From: Burkholderiales bacterium
Lineage (GTDB): Bacteria; Pseudomonadota; Gammaproteobacteria; Burkholderiales; Burkholderiaceae_C
Assembly (NCBI GenBank): GCA_028872015.1
Contig: JAGWLO010000042.1
Span: 1-33,392 of the forward strand
Direction of reading: 5' to 3'
Length of the DNA: 33,392 nucleotides
Part shown: one piece after another, positions 7,498 to 16,540 of the stretch
How the letters are laid out: every line of letters begins with the position of its first letter
Numbering within the stretch: position 1 is the stretch's first letter
The notes under the pieces: model-generated
Databases searched by the model: none
Told to the model about the DNA's origin: nothing
What the model saw: the letters and a program-made list of their open reading frames with translations, nothing else
Program-made: the position numbers and the translations under genes

Positions 7498-8130
7498 TTA
7501 CAGCGCCATCGCCGGCCGCAGCGCCATCGCGGCGCGCCAGCGCAGCAGGTGCGGGTGGGCCTCGCCCGGCTTGACGCGCACCACGCGCGCGAAGTCCACC
7601 GCCACCACGGCCGTGATGTCGGCGATGCTGAAGCCGCCGCCGGCGAGCGTCTCGCGGTCGGCCAGGTGTGCGTCCAGGGTGGCAAAGAACTGCTGCACCC
7701 GCGCCAGGCCGCGCGCGGCCAGCTCGGGGATCTGCGGGTAGCCCACCGGCCCGGTCAGCGCACGCTCCTTCATCGCCGGCGCGCTGTTGCGCAGCGCCTC
7801 GGCCACGGCGAGCAGGCCTTCGAACTCGGCGCGCCAGTTCCAGCTGGCGATCTCGGCCTTCTCGAAGGGCGTCGTGCCCAGCAGCGGCGGCGCGGGGTAG
7901 CGCGCCTCCAGGTAGGCCGCGATGGCGGCGTTGTCGGTGAGCACGCGGCCGTCTTCCAGCCGCAGCGCCGGCACGGTGCACTGCGGGTTGATGGCGCGGT
8001 AGGCCTCGCCCAGCTGCTCGTTGGCGCGCAGGTCGATGGACACGGTGTCGTGCACCACGCCCTTCTCGGCCAGCAGGATGCGCGCCCGGCGCGGGCTCGG
8101 GGCCATGGCGTAGTCGTACAGGGTGAGCAT
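7498..8130 (-). CDS. Glutathione S-transferase family protein
   Basis: The 210-aa protein shows an N-terminal thioredoxin-like GST domain (MLTLYDYAMAPSPRRARILL; cis-Pro region CTVPALRLEDG near residues 51-61; glutathione gamma-glutamyl contact LTDNAAIAAYLE) and an all-helical C-terminal domain with the N-capping segment GGFSIADITAVVAV. It is the last gene of the leftward arsR operon, starting 18 bases after the other GST, with a good GGAGG site before the ATG. Bacterial GSTs of this type conjugate or reduce electrophiles with glutathione. The exact substrate is unknown, but linkage to a BVMO suggests handling reactive products. Confidence 0.9.
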   Translation of the reverse strand: MLTLYDYAMAPSPRRARILLAEKGVVHDTVSIDLRANEQLGEAYRAINPQCTVPALRLEDGRVLTDNAAIAAYLEARYPAPPLLGTTPFEKAEIASWNWRAEFEGLLAVAEALRNSAPAMKERALTGPVGYPQIPELAARGLARVQQFFATLDAHLADRETLAGGGFSIADITAVVAVDFARVVRVKPGEAHPHLLRWRAAMALRPAMAL

Positions 8131-8148
8131 GGGGGCCTCCTTGCGCCT

Positions 8149-8832
8149 TCAGCGTTGCACGATCTGCTGCGCGCGCGCGACGAAGGCCTGCGTGGCCTGC
8201 TCGCTCTTCAGGGCGCTCTCGGCCCTGGCCGGCACCTCGATGCCGCGCTGGCAGGCCGGCCGCGCCTTCATCGCGTCCAGCCAGCGCTGCAGGTGCGGCA
8301 AGCCCTCGACCGACACGCCCGACCACTTGTGCGTGCGCACCCAGCACCAGTTGGCGATGTCGGCCACCGAGTAGTCGCCGGCCAGCCATTCGCTGTCGGC
8401 CAGCCGCGCATCGAGCACCCCGAACAGGCGCCGCGATTCGTTCTGGTAGCGGTCGATGGCGGGCTGGATCTTCTCGGGGAAGTAGCGGAAGAACACGTTC
8501 GCCTGGCCCATCATCGGCCCGACGCCGCCCATCTGGAACATCAGCCACTGGATCACCCGCGAGCGGCCCTGCGCGTCGGCGGGCATCAGGCGGCCGGTCT
8601 GCTCGGCCAGGTAGAGCAGGATCGCACCCGACTCGAACACCGCGAAGTCGCCATGGGCGCGGTCGACGATGGTCGGGATGCGGCCGTTCGGGTTCAGGCG
8701 CAGGTACGCGGGCGCCTTCTGCTCGCCCTGCGCCAGATCGAGGGCGTGCACGGTGTAGGGCAGGCCCAGTTCTTCGAGCGTGACCGAGGCCTTCCAGCCG
8801 TTGGGGGTGGACGCGGTGTACAGGTCGATCAT
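8149..8832 (-). CDS. Glutathione S-transferase, YfcG/YghU (nu-class) type
   Basis: The 227-aa protein begins [24 protein letters not shown], matching the TPNG active-site region of E. coli YfcG and YghU, followed by [11 protein letters not shown] and [18 protein letters not shown]. Family members work as glutathione-dependent disulfide reductases, with weak classical transferase activity. The ATG overlaps the TGA of the upstream fusion gene (ATGA at 8832-8829), so translation is probably coupled. A disulfide or persulfide reductase role would suit the thiol-related genes across the divergent promoter (TrxC), but this is inference. Confidence 0.92.
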   Translation of the reverse strand: MIDLYTASTPNGWKASVTLEELGLPYTVHALDLAQGEQKAPAYLRLNPNGRIPTIVDRAHGDFAVFESGAILLYLAEQTGRLMPADAQGRSRVIQWLMFQMGGVGPMMGQANVFFRYFPEKIQPAIDRYQNESRRLFGVLDARLADSEWLAGDYSVADIANWCWVRTHKWSGVSVEGLPHLQRWLDAMKARPACQRGIEVPARAESALKSEQATQAFVARAQQIVQR

Positions 8833-11297
8833 CGGGCAGGCTCCAGCCGGGGCGGCAGGGCGGGCCCGCCCGCGGCCGGCGGCCGCAGGTCGAGCACGCC
8901 GTCGTCGATGCGCCCCAGGCGCAGCAGCCGCAGGTCGAGGGCGTAGTTCTGGTTCAGGCGCCAGGGCTTGCGGTCGCCCTGCCGGGGCAGGCTCGCCACG
9001 GCGCGCTGCACGTAGCCCGAGCTGAACTCGAGCAGCGGCGAGGGCACGATGGCCGCCCCGGCCCGCGGCGTGGCCACCGCCAGGCCGCGGCGGCGCAGGT
9101 GGTTCAGCAGCCGGGCCACGTAGCCGGCGGCGAGGTCGGCCTTCAGCGTCCAGCTGGCGTTGGTGTAGCCGAAGATGTTGGCCAGGTTCGGGATGCCGCT
9201 GTACATCACGCCCTTGTAGACCAGCGCCTGCGACAGGTCGCAGGGCCGGCCGTCCAGGCTGATCTTCGTGTCGCCGAGCACATTGAGCTGCAGGCCGGTG
9301 GCGGCGACCACGATGTCGGCCTCGATCTCGGTGCCCGAGCGCAGCCGGATGCCGCGCGGCGTGAAAGCGTCGATCTGGTCGGTGACGACGGAGGCCCGCC
9401 CCGCGCGCAGGGCCTTGAACAGGTCGCCGTCGGGCACCAGGCACAAGCGCTGGTCCCAGGGCTTGTAGGCGGGCGTGAAGTGGCGCTCCACGTCGAAGCC
9501 CGGGCCCAGGTGCTGCCGCACCAGGCCGACCAGCCGCGCCTTGGCGCGCTCCGGCTGGCGCCGGGCCAGGCGGTAGAAGTACATCCCCAGCCACACGTTC
9601 TTGAGTCGCAGCACCCGCCCGGCCAGGCCGGGCGACAGCCAGCGCTGCAGGTGCCGCGCCATCGGGTCGACCGAGGGCCGCGCGAAGACGTAGCTGGGCG
9701 AGCGCTGCAGCAGCGTGACATGGGCCGCGTCCCGCGCCAGCGCCGGCACCAGCGTCACCGCGGTCGCGCCGCTGCCGATGACCACCACGCGCCGGCCCGC
9801 CGTCTGCAGCCCCTCGGGCCAGGCCTGCGGGTGCACCACCGGGCCGGCGAACTGCGCCTCGCCCGGGAACACGGGCCGGTGGCCCTGCGCGTAGTCGTAG
9901 TAGCCGCTGCAGAACAGCAGGAAGCGCGTGCGCAGGGTGCTGCGCTCGCGCTGCGGGCCGCGCTCGACCTGCACCGTCCACAGCGCGTCGCGCGCCGACC
10001 AGTCGGCGCCGATCACGCGGTGGTGGAAGCGGATGTGGCGATCGATGCGGTGCTCGGCCGCGGTCTCGGCGATGTAGCGCCGGATCGACGGCCCGTCGGC
10101 GATGGCGCGCGCGCCGCGCCAGGGCTTGAAGGCATAGCCCAGGGTGTACATGTCGGAGTCGCTGCGCACGCCCGGGTAGCGGAACAGGTCCCAGGTGCCG
10201 CCGATGGCGCCGCGGGCCTCCAGCAGCGTGTACCGCTGGTCGGGACAGCGCCGCTGCAGGTGCACCGCCGCGCCGATGCCCGACAGGCCGGCGCCGACGA
10301 TGACCACGTCGTGCGGCGCCTCCGGCCCCGGCACGGCGGACTGCAGGAACTGCGCGGCGTCGGCCAGCGCGCGCCGCGCCTCGGGCAGCCACGCCAGCAG
10401 CTGCCAGACATGCGGCACCGTGGGGTACACCTGCAGCGTCACGGCCACGCCCGCGGCGCGCGCCTTCTGCGCCAGGCGCAGGCTGTCGTCGCGCAGCACC
10501 TCGTCCTCGCCCACCTGCAGCAGCAACGGCGGCAGGCCGTGCAGCGCGCCCAGCAGCGGCGAGGCCAGCGGCTGGGCGCGGTCGGCGCCGGCCAGGTAGG
10601 CCTGCGCCAGGTGGTCCAGGTGCTCGCCGCGGAACATGGCGTCGCGATCGGCGTTGTCCACCAGCGAGGCGCTGCCGCCGGTGAGGTCGACGGCAGCCGA
10701 GAACAGCGCCGCCGCGGCCGGCAGCGGCTCGCCGGCATCGCGCAGGGCCAGCATCAGGCCCAGGGCGAGGTTGCCGCCGGCACTGTCGCCCGCCAGCACC
10801 AGCCGCCCCGGCACCAGCGCACGCAGCGCGCGCCAGGCGGCCTGCACGTCGTTCACCGCAGCCGGAAACGGGTGCTCGGGCGCGAGCCGGTAGTCGGGCA
10901 CGAACACGCGCAGACCGCGCAGCGCCAGCACCGCCGTGAGCGAGCGGTGCGTGCGGGCCGAACAGCCGACGAAGCCGCCGCCGTGCAGGTACAGCAGCGT
11001 GGTGGCCTCGGCCGCCGGCGCGGCGCCTGCAACCTCGACCCATTCGCCGGCCACGCCGCCCAGCGTGGCCGCGGAGTAGCGCACGCCCTTGGGCGCGGCC
11101 AGCGGCTGGTTGAAGACGCGGCGCACGCGCGCGATGTCGGACATGTCGCCCAGCGCCGGCTTCACGCGGCGGCGCACGGCCAGCGCCGCCAAGCGGGCAC
11201 GCCAGCTGGGCTTCATGCGCGGATCGGGGTCGACGGACCCAGCGGCAGCGGCAACGGCATCGAGGTTCCTGGGCAGCGGGTGCCGGGATGCTGTCAC
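8829..11297 (-). CDS. Fusion protein: HSL-type alpha/beta hydrolase + EthA-type Baeyer-Villiger monooxygenase
   Basis: One uninterrupted frame encodes two enzymes. Residues about 30-320 are a hormone-sensitive-lipase-type esterase with oxyanion motif HGGGF (105-109), nucleophile Ser172 in GDSAGG, an acidic residue in [10 protein letters not shown] and a late His in VPHVW. Residues about 328-822 are an FAD/NADPH monooxygenase with GAGLSG (335-340), the BVMO fingerprint [11 protein letters not shown] (483-493) and a second dinucleotide fold GSGATA (508-513). [22 protein letters not shown] places it with EthA-like BVMOs. A BVMO turns a ketone into an ester and an esterase splits it, so the fusion could perform both steps. 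GTG 11297 is preferred because it overlaps the arsR stop (GTGA); ATG 11216 (795 aa) is the alternative. Confidence 0.9.
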   Translation of the reverse strand: MTASRHPLPRNLDAVAAAAGSVDPDPRMKPSWRARLAALAVRRRVKPALGDMSDIARVRRVFNQPLAAPKGVRYSAATLGGVAGEWVEVAGAAPAAEATTLLYLHGGGFVGCSARTHRSLTAVLALRGLRVFVPDYRLAPEHPFPAAVNDVQAAWRALRALVPGRLVLAGDSAGGNLALGLMLALRDAGEPLPAAAALFSAAVDLTGGSASLVDNADRDAMFRGEHLDHLAQAYLAGADRAQPLASPLLGALHGLPPLLLQVGEDEVLRDDSLRLAQKARAAGVAVTLQVYPTVPHVWQLLAWLPEARRALADAAQFLQSAVPGPEAPHDVVIVGAGLSGIGAAVHLQRRCPDQRYTLLEARGAIGGTWDLFRYPGVRSDSDMYTLGYAFKPWRGARAIADGPSIRRYIAETAAEHRIDRHIRFHHRVIGADWSARDALWTVQVERGPQRERSTLRTRFLLFCSGYYDYAQGHRPVFPGEAQFAGPVVHPQAWPEGLQTAGRRVVVIGSGATAVTLVPALARDAAHVTLLQRSPSYVFARPSVDPMARHLQRWLSPGLAGRVLRLKNVWLGMYFYRLARRQPERAKARLVGLVRQHLGPGFDVERHFTPAYKPWDQRLCLVPDGDLFKALRAGRASVVTDQIDAFTPRGIRLRSGTEIEADIVVAATGLQLNVLGDTKISLDGRPCDLSQALVYKGVMYSGIPNLANIFGYTNASWTLKADLAAGYVARLLNHLRRRGLAVATPRAGAAIVPSPLLEFSSGYVQRAVASLPRQGDRKPWRLNQNYALDLRLLRLGRIDDGVLDLRPPAAGGPALPPRLEPAR

Positions 11298-11704
11298 AGA
11301 TCTGCGCCGCGGACGGGCCGGCGCCGGCGCGCGGGTGCCGGCGCGGTGAACAGCGCCCGCTGGCGCAGGACCTGCTCGTGCTGCCGCGCCAGGCTGCCGC
11401 AGACCAGGTCGCAGAGCTGGTACACGGCCGGGTCGGCGATGCGGTAGTAGGCGCTGTTGCCGCGGCTCTCGCGCGCGATCAGGCCGTGCCGCGTCAACAG
11501 CGCCAGGTGGCGCGAGACGTTGGCGGCGCTGAAGCCGCAGAGCTGCGCCAGCTCGCCCACGCTGCGCTCGTGCTGGCGCAGCAGGTTCAGCAGCTGCAGC
11601 CGCGAGGGTTCGGCCAGCGCCTGGAAATACGCCGCCACCTGGGCCAGCGCCTCGTCCGGAAGTCCTTCCATGCCAGCACAGCCTGGGGATTGCGATGTAC
11701 GCAT
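11294..11704 (-). CDS. ArsR-family regulator (divergent from the efflux operon)
   Basis: The 136-aa protein has a winged helix: [62 protein letters not shown]. It lacks the ELCVCDL metal site of arsenic sensors. Cysteines lie at 56 (recognition region), 98 and 102 (C-terminal helix, LCDLVC) and a dispensable position 9. The C-terminal pair aligns with cysteines in the two sulfur-linked ArsR proteins of this window, so thiol/redox sensing is plausible. It heads the BVMO-GST operon, its stop overlaps the next start, and a palindromic site lies 55-75 bases upstream. ATG 11671 is a possible shorter start. Confidence 0.9.
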   Translation of the reverse strand: MRTSQSPGCAGMEGLPDEALAQVAAYFQALAEPSRLQLLNLLRQHERSVGELAQLCGFSAANVSRHLALLTRHGLIARESRGNSAYYRIADPAVYQLCDLVCGSLARQHEQVLRQRALFTAPAPARRRRPVRGADL

Positions 11705-11740
11705 GATGCCCGCGGGGCGCCTTTCTGTCTTTCGCCTTCG

Positions 11741-11756
11741 TCAAGTTCGTACTTGA
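11741..11756. promoter_or_regulatory. Inverted repeat TCAAGT-N4-ACTTGA upstream of arsR
   Basis: A perfect 6-bp inverted repeat with a 4-base centre, TCAAGTTCGTACTTGA, overlaps the -35 of the rightward efflux promoter and lies 37 bases upstream of the arsR start. It is a candidate second regulator site in the divergent control region. Confidence 0.5.
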
Positions 11757-11781
11757 CTATTTGCGTATGTGTGCAAATAAT
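11753..11781 (+). promoter_or_regulatory. Sigma70 promoter of the efflux operon with embedded ArsR-type operator
   Basis: The -35 TTGACT (11753-11758) and -10 AATAAT (11776-11781) are separated by 17 bases. Between and overlapping them is the palindrome TATTTGC-N8-GCAAATA (11758-11779), with perfect 7-bp arms. A repressor bound here would exclude RNA polymerase. The predicted transcript starts near 11788, giving a leader of about 58 bases before the adaptor ATG. The core 18-mer TTTGCGTATGTGTGCAAA recurs, with three changes, upstream of the sox regulator at 33236. Confidence 0.7.
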
Positions 11782-11845
11782 AGATCAAGATTCGATCCCG
11801 CGCCCGTCGCGCCGTCCGGCGCTGGAAACCGCGGAAAGGACACGC

Positions 11846-12925
11846 ATGCCCCGCTCTGCTCCCCTATCCCGGGCTCGCGCCCTGGCCCTGGCCCTCCCCC
11901 TGCTGGTGAGCCTGCCGCCTGCGATCGCGGGCGACGCGCCGGCCGCCGCTGCGGCGCTGCCCACGACGCTGGCCCGCGCCGGCAGCGGATCCGCGCAAGC
12001 CGGCTTCGACGGCGTCGTCGAGGCGGTGCGCCAGACCGTGATCGCCGCGCAGGTGCCGGGCGCGGTGGTGGCGCTGGACGTGCGCGCGGGCGACCGCGTG
12101 CAGGCCGGTCAGGTGCTGCTGCGCATCGACGCCCGCAGCGCCAGCCTGGGCGCGCGGGCCAGCGATGCCCAGGTGCAGGCGGCGCAGGCCCAGCTCGACG
12201 TCGCCACCCGCGAGCTGCAACGCCAGCAGCGGCTCTACCAGAAGAACTACATCAGCCAGGCTGCGCTCGAGCAGGCCGAATCCGCCTTCAAGGCCACCCA
12301 GGCCCAGGTCAAGGCGCAACTGGCCCAGGCCGATGTCGCGCGCACCCAGACCGGCCTGCACGTGGTGCGCGCACCCTATGCCGGCGTCGTCGCGGACGTG
12401 CCGGTGGCGCTGGGCGACATGGCGCTGCCGGGCCGTCCGCTGCTGACGCTGTACGACCCGTCGTCGCTGCGCGTCACCGCCGCCGTGCCGCAGACCGTGG
12501 CCGCCCGCCTGGCGGCCGGGCGCCTGCCCGAAGTCGAGCTGCCCGGCTTGCCGGCGGCCTCGGCACGCGTCACGCCCACGGCCTTGCAGGTGCTGCCCAC
12601 GGTCGACGCCGCGACCCACACGGTCGAGTTGCGCGCCAGCCTGCCGCCGGGCCTGCCGGGCGTCGGCCCGGGCCAGTTCGCCCGCCTGTGGCTGGCGCCG
12701 ACGGCGGGTGGCGAGCCGGATGCCCACCGGGTGACGGTGCCGCTGCAGGCCGTGGTGCGGCGCGCCGAGATGACCGGCCTGTACGTGCTCGACGCCGCCG
12801 GCCGCCCCCTGCTGCGCCAGGTACGGCTGGGGCTGGCGAGCGGCGACCGCATCGAGGTGCTCGCCGGCGTGAATGTCGGCGAGCGCGTGGTGACCGACCC
12901 GCAGGCCGCCGCCCGCGCCCGCTGA
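11846..12925 (+). CDS. RND efflux periplasmic adaptor (HlyD/AcrA family)
   Basis: The 359-aa protein starts at ATG 11846, 5 bases after GGAAAGGA. A signal peptide (about residues 1-28, ending AIAGDAP, no lipobox Cys) is followed by a split biotinyl-lipoyl domain (VVEAVRQTVIAAQVPGAVVALDVRAGDRVQAGQVLLRID and, later, VRAPYAGVVADVPVALGDMALPG). The halves flank an alpha-helical hairpin with coiled-coil character (residues about 98-160), and beta-barrel and membrane-proximal domains come after. It would link the RND pump to the TolC-like channel encoded downstream. The N-terminal extension of the open frame up to 11288 lies over arsR and is not used. Confidence 0.93.
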   Translation: MPRSAPLSRARALALALPLLVSLPPAIAGDAPAAAAALPTTLARAGSGSAQAGFDGVVEAVRQTVIAAQVPGAVVALDVRAGDRVQAGQVLLRIDARSASLGARASDAQVQAAQAQLDVATRELQRQQRLYQKNYISQAALEQAESAFKATQAQVKAQLAQADVARTQTGLHVVRAPYAGVVADVPVALGDMALPGRPLLTLYDPSSLRVTAAVPQTVAARLAAGRLPEVELPGLPAASARVTPTALQVLPTVDAATHTVELRASLPPGLPGVGPGQFARLWLAPTAGGEPDAHRVTVPLQAVVRRAEMTGLYVLDAAGRPLLRQVRLGLASGDRIEVLAGVNVGERVVTDPQAAARAR

Positions 12926-12944
12926 ACGTCGATCCGAGAGCCCG

Positions 12945-15900
12945 ATGAGCCCCACCCCGCACACCCCCGCGCTCGGCCTCTCCGGTCGCATCGCGGCCTC
13001 CTTCCAGGCCGCGCGGATCACGCCGCTGCTGGCCCTGCTGGCCCTGCTGCTGGGCGCCTTCGCGGTGTTCGTGACCCCGCGCGAGGAAGAGCCGCAGATC
13101 AACGTGACGATGGCCAACGTGCTGATCCCCTTCCGGGGGGCCTCGGTGGCCGACGTCGAGCAGATGGTGGCCGGGCCCGCCGAGCAGGTGCTGTCGCAGA
13201 TCACCGGCATCGAGCACGTGACCTCGGTCTCGCGGCCGGGGCTGGCGATCATCACGGTGCAGTTCAAGGTCGGCGTGCCGCGCACCGAGGCGCTGGTGCG
13301 CCTGTACGACACCGTCAACTCGCATGCCGACTGGCTGCCGCCCAACCTGGGCGTGGGCACACCGATCATCAAGCCGAAGGGCATCGACGACGTGCCCATC
13401 GTGGCGCTCACGCTCTACAGCCGCAACCCCGACACCGGCGCATTCGACCTCGAGCGCGTGGCGCACAGCGTCGAGTCCGACTTGAAGCGCGTGCCCGGCA
13501 CGCGCGAAGTCACCACGATCGGCGGGCCCGGCCGAGCGGTGCTGGTCGAAATCGACCCGGCACGGATGGCCGGCTCCGGCGTCACCGTGGCCGACCTGCG
13601 CGAGGCCCTGCTGTCGGCCAACCTGGGCCTGCCCGTGGGCGACCTGATCGACGGCAACCGCGCGGTCGCGATCGAGTCCGGCCCGTTCCTGCGTCAGGCC
13701 AGCGAGGTGGGCGACCTCGTGGTCGGCGTGCACGGCGGCAAGCCGGTGTTCCTGCGCGACGTGGCCACGGTGCGCGATGGCGCGCCCACCCCGGCCCGCT
13801 ACGTCTGGTACGGCGCCCCGGCCAAGGACGGCGCGCCGGCATTCGAGACCCCGGCGGTCACGATCAGCATCACCAAGAAGCCGGGCGAGAACGCGATCGA
13901 CGTCGCCGACGCCGTGATGCAGCGCGTGGCCGCGCTGCACAACACCGTGATCCCGGCCGACGTGCAGGTGGCCGAGACGCGCAACTACGGCGCATCCGCC
14001 AACGACAAGGCCGTCAAGCTGATCGAGAAGCTGCTCTTCGCCACCGCGTCGGTGGTGGCGCTGGTGTTCATGGCGCTCGGCCGGCGCGAGGCCGCGATCG
14101 TCGGCAGCGCGGTGATCCTGACGCTGATGGTGACGCTGTTCGCGTCCTGGGCCTGGGGCTTCACGCTGAACCGGGTGTCGCTGTTCGCGCTGATCTTCTC
14201 GATCGGCATCCTGGTCGACGACGCGATCGTGGTGGTCGAGAACATCCACCGCCACCAGCAGCACCACCCGGGCCGCAGCCTGACGCAGCTCATCCCCGGT
14301 GCGGTGGACGAGGTCGGCGGGCCGACCATCCTGGCCACGCTGACGGTGATCGCGGCGCTGCTGCCGATGGCCTTCGTCTCGGGCCTGATGGGTCCGTACA
14401 TGAGCCCGATCCCCATCAACGCCAGCATGGGCATGGTGCTGTCGCTGGCGATCGCCTTCGTCGTCACGCCCTGGCTGGCGCGGCTGTGGATGAAGGCCAC
14501 GCCGGCCCCGGCGCAACCCCCGGCCGGCATCGGTGCGCCCGGGACGCCGGCCGACGGCCCGAAGGACGTCGCCGCGCACGCCCCCGGCCACGGCATGGCG
14601 GCGCGCATCGGGCCGCTGTTCGAGCGCCTCTTCAAGCCGTTGCTCGACGACGCCCGCGGCGCCCGCAACCGCGGCCTGCTCGGCCTGGGCATCGCGGCGC
14701 TGATCGCGGTCTCGCTCGCGCTGCCGGCCACCGGCCTCGTGCTGCTGAAGATGCTGCCCTTCGACAACAAGTCGGAGTTCCAGGTCATCGTCGACATGCC
14801 CGCCGGCACGCCGCTGGAAGAGACGGCGGCCGTGCTGCACGAACTCGGCGCGTATCTCGCCACCGTGCCCGAGGTCACCGACTACCAGGCCTACGCGGGC
14901 ACCGCGTCGCCGATCAACTTCAACGGCCTGGTGCGCCAGTACGACCTGCGCGCCGGCGGCGAGGTCGGCGACCTGCAGGTCAACCTGGTCGACAAGCACC
15001 GGCGCGACGCCCAGAGCCACGCCATCGCGATGCGTGTGCGGCCGGCGCTGCAGGCCATCGGCCAGCGCTTCGGCGCCAACGTCAAGGTCGTGGAAGTGCC
15101 GCCCGGCCCGCCCGTGCTCTCGCCCATCGTGGCCGAGGTCTATGGCCCCGAGGCTGCCGGCCGCCAGCAGGTGGCGAAGGCGGTGCGCGCGGTGTTCGAG
15201 TCCACGCCGGGCATCGTCGACGTCGACGACAGCAGCATCGCGGCGGCGCCGAAGAAGCTGCTGCTGGTCGACCGGCGCAAGGCCGCGATGCTCGGCGTGC
15301 CGCAGCAGGCCATCGTGACCACGCTGCGCGCGGGGCTGGCCGGCGAGGCCACCGCCTACCTGCACGACGCGACCAAGTACCCGGCGGCGGCGACGATCCA
15401 GCTGCCGCCCGAGCGCCAGGGCGACCTGGACACGCTGTTGCAGCTGACGGTGCGCAGCGCGCAGGGCCGGCTGGTGCCGATCCGCGAACTCGTCACCGTG
15501 AGCGACACGCTGCGCGAGCAGCCCGCCTACCACAAGGACCTGCTGCCGGTGAACTACGTCGTCGGCGACATGGCCGGCAAGCTCGACAGCCCGCTGTACG
15601 GCGTGTTCGAGATGCGCCACCGCATCCGGCAGATCGCCACGCCGGGCGGCGGCACGCTGCAGGAATACTGGATCCACCAGCCTGCCGATGCGTACCGCGG
15701 CTACGCGTTGAAGTGGGACGGCGAGTCGCAGATCACCTACGAGACCTTCCGCGACATGGGCGCCGCGTATGCCGTGGGCCTGGTGCTGATCTACCTGCTG
15801 GTGGTGGCGCAGTTCGGCTCGTACCTGACGCCGCTCATCATCATGGCGCCGATCCCGCTCACCCTCATCGGCGTGATGCCGGGCCATGCATTGCTGGGCG

Positions 15901-16289
15901 CGCAGTTCACCGCCACCAGCATGATCGGCATGATCGCGCTGGCCGGGATCATCGTGCGCAACTCGATCCTGCTGGTCGACTTCATCAACCTCCAAGTGCG
16001 GCAGGGCGTCGAGTTCAAGCACGCCATCGTCCACGCCGCGATCACGCGCGCCCAGCCCATCGTGCTGACCGGCCTGGCGGCGATGCTCGGCGCCTTCTTC
16101 ATCCTCGACGACCCGATCTTCAACGGGCTGGCGATCGCGCTGATCTTCGGCATCTTCGTCTCCACCTTGCTCACGCTGGTGGTGATCCCCATCTTGTATT
16201 TCGTGGCCTACCGCCACCGGCTCGAAGCCCTCACCGGCCCGGCCGATGGCGACGCCGAATCGCCTTCACCCCAACCGCAAGGACATTGA
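12945..16289 (+). CDS. RND efflux pump inner-membrane transporter (AcrB-like)
   Basis: The 1114-aa protein is a full-length resistance-nodulation-division pump. TM1 lies near residues 20-42, then the porter domain begins with REEEPQINVTMANVLIPFRGASVADVEQMVAGPAEQVLSQ. The proton-relay Asp pair is in GILVDDAIVVVENIHRH (about 418-434, TM4). A second porter domain follows residue 600, and the C-terminal helices contain MIGMIALAGIIVRNSILLVDFIN. A glycine/proline-rich linker of about 30 residues separates TM6 from the second half. It resembles the divergent RND group often found with an ArsR gene, not the metal-specific CusA/CzcA type. The substrate is unknown. It starts 19 bases after the adaptor. 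Confidence 0.94.
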   Translation: MSPTPHTPALGLSGRIAASFQAARITPLLALLALLLGAFAVFVTPREEEPQINVTMANVLIPFRGASVADVEQMVAGPAEQVLSQITGIEHVTSVSRPGLAIITVQFKVGVPRTEALVRLYDTVNSHADWLPPNLGVGTPIIKPKGIDDVPIVALTLYSRNPDTGAFDLERVAHSVESDLKRVPGTREVTTIGGPGRAVLVEIDPARMAGSGVTVADLREALLSANLGLPVGDLIDGNRAVAIESGPFLRQASEVGDLVVGVHGGKPVFLRDVATVRDGAPTPARYVWYGAPAKDGAPAFETPAVTISITKKPGENAIDVADAVMQRVAALHNTVIPADVQVAETRNYGASANDKAVKLIEKLLFATASVVALVFMALGRREAAIVGSAVILTLMVTLFASWAWGFTLNRVSLFALIFSIGILVDDAIVVVENIHRHQQHHPGRSLTQLIPGAVDEVGGPTILATLTVIAALLPMAFVSGLMGPYMSPIPINASMGMVLSLAIAFVVTPWLARLWMKATPAPAQPPAGIGAPGTPADGPKDVAAHAPGHGMAARIGPLFERLFKPLLDDARGARNRGLLGLGIAALIAVSLALPATGLVLLKMLPFDNKSEFQVIVDMPAGTPLEETAAVLHELGAYLATVPEVTDYQAYAGTASPINFNGLVRQYDLRAGGEVGDLQVNLVDKHRRDAQSHAIAMRVRPALQAIGQRFGANVKVVEVPPGPPVLSPIVAEVYGPEAAGRQQVAKAVRAVFESTPGIVDVDDSSIAAAPKKLLLVDRRKAAMLGVPQQAIVTTLRAGLAGEATAYLHDATKYPAAATIQLPPERQGDLDTLLQLTVRSAQGRLVPIRELVTVSDTLREQPAYHKDLLPVNYVVGDMAGKLDSPLYGVFEMRHRIRQIATPGGGTLQEYWIHQPADAYRGYALKWDGESQITYETFRDMGAAYAVGLVLIYLLVVAQFGSYLTPLIIMAPIPLTLIGVMPGHALLGAQFTATSMIGMIALAGIIVRNSILLVDFINLQVRQGVEFKHAIVHAAITRAQPIVLTGLAAMLGAFFILDDPIFNGLAIALIFGIFVSTLLTLVVIPILYFVAYRHRLEALTGPADGDAESPSPQPQGH

Positions 16290-16290
16290 C

Positions 16291-16500
16291 ATGACCACCT
16301 GGCAAGCCGTCCGCGTCATCGCCGGCGCCTTCATCCTGATCTCGCTCGCCCTGGGCACCCCGGGCAGCCCGCTGTTCGTCAGCCCCTGGTGGCTGGCCTT
16401 CACCGCCTTCGTCGGCATCAACCTGCTGCAGAGCGGGCTGACGAAGTGGTGCCTGATGGAGACGATCCTGCGCAAGCTCGGCCTGCGCCCGGGCGCCTGA
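16291..16500 (+). CDS. DUF2892 (YgaP-type) small membrane protein
   Basis: The 69-aa protein starts at ATG 16291, 7 bases after AAGGA and one base after the pump stop. It has two hydrophobic hairpin segments (AVRVIAGAFILISLALG and PWWLAFTAFVGINLLQSGLTKWCLMETIL). This is the DUF2892 domain that forms the membrane anchor of E. coli YgaP, where it is fused to a sulfur-carrying rhodanese and encoded beside the ArsR regulator YgaV. Here only the membrane part is present. The single Cys in the TKWCLMETIL segment is the usual conserved one. Function unproven; involvement in thiol or sulfide handling is inference from this parallel. Confidence 0.88.
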   Translation: MTTWQAVRVIAGAFILISLALGTPGSPLFVSPWWLAFTAFVGINLLQSGLTKWCLMETILRKLGLRPGA

Positions 16501-16540
16501 ACCGCCTCATGCCGAACCCGCCACCCACGGAGAGCTCACC

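Noticed and set aside
11298..11744. N-terminal extension of the hydrolase-BVMO frame across arsR
   Set aside because: This part is the arsR gene read in another frame. The fusion more likely starts at GTG 11297 or ATG 11216.
11288..11845. N-terminal extension of the RND adaptor frame
   Set aside because: It runs antisense to arsR and through the promoter. ATG 11846 has a ribosome site and a signal peptide.
12570..16217. 1215-codon open frame on the minus strand opposite the RND pump
   Set aside because: It is rich in His, Gln, Arg and Gly with no domain pattern and lies fully antisense to a clear RND gene. Such long shadows are expected in GC-rich DNA.
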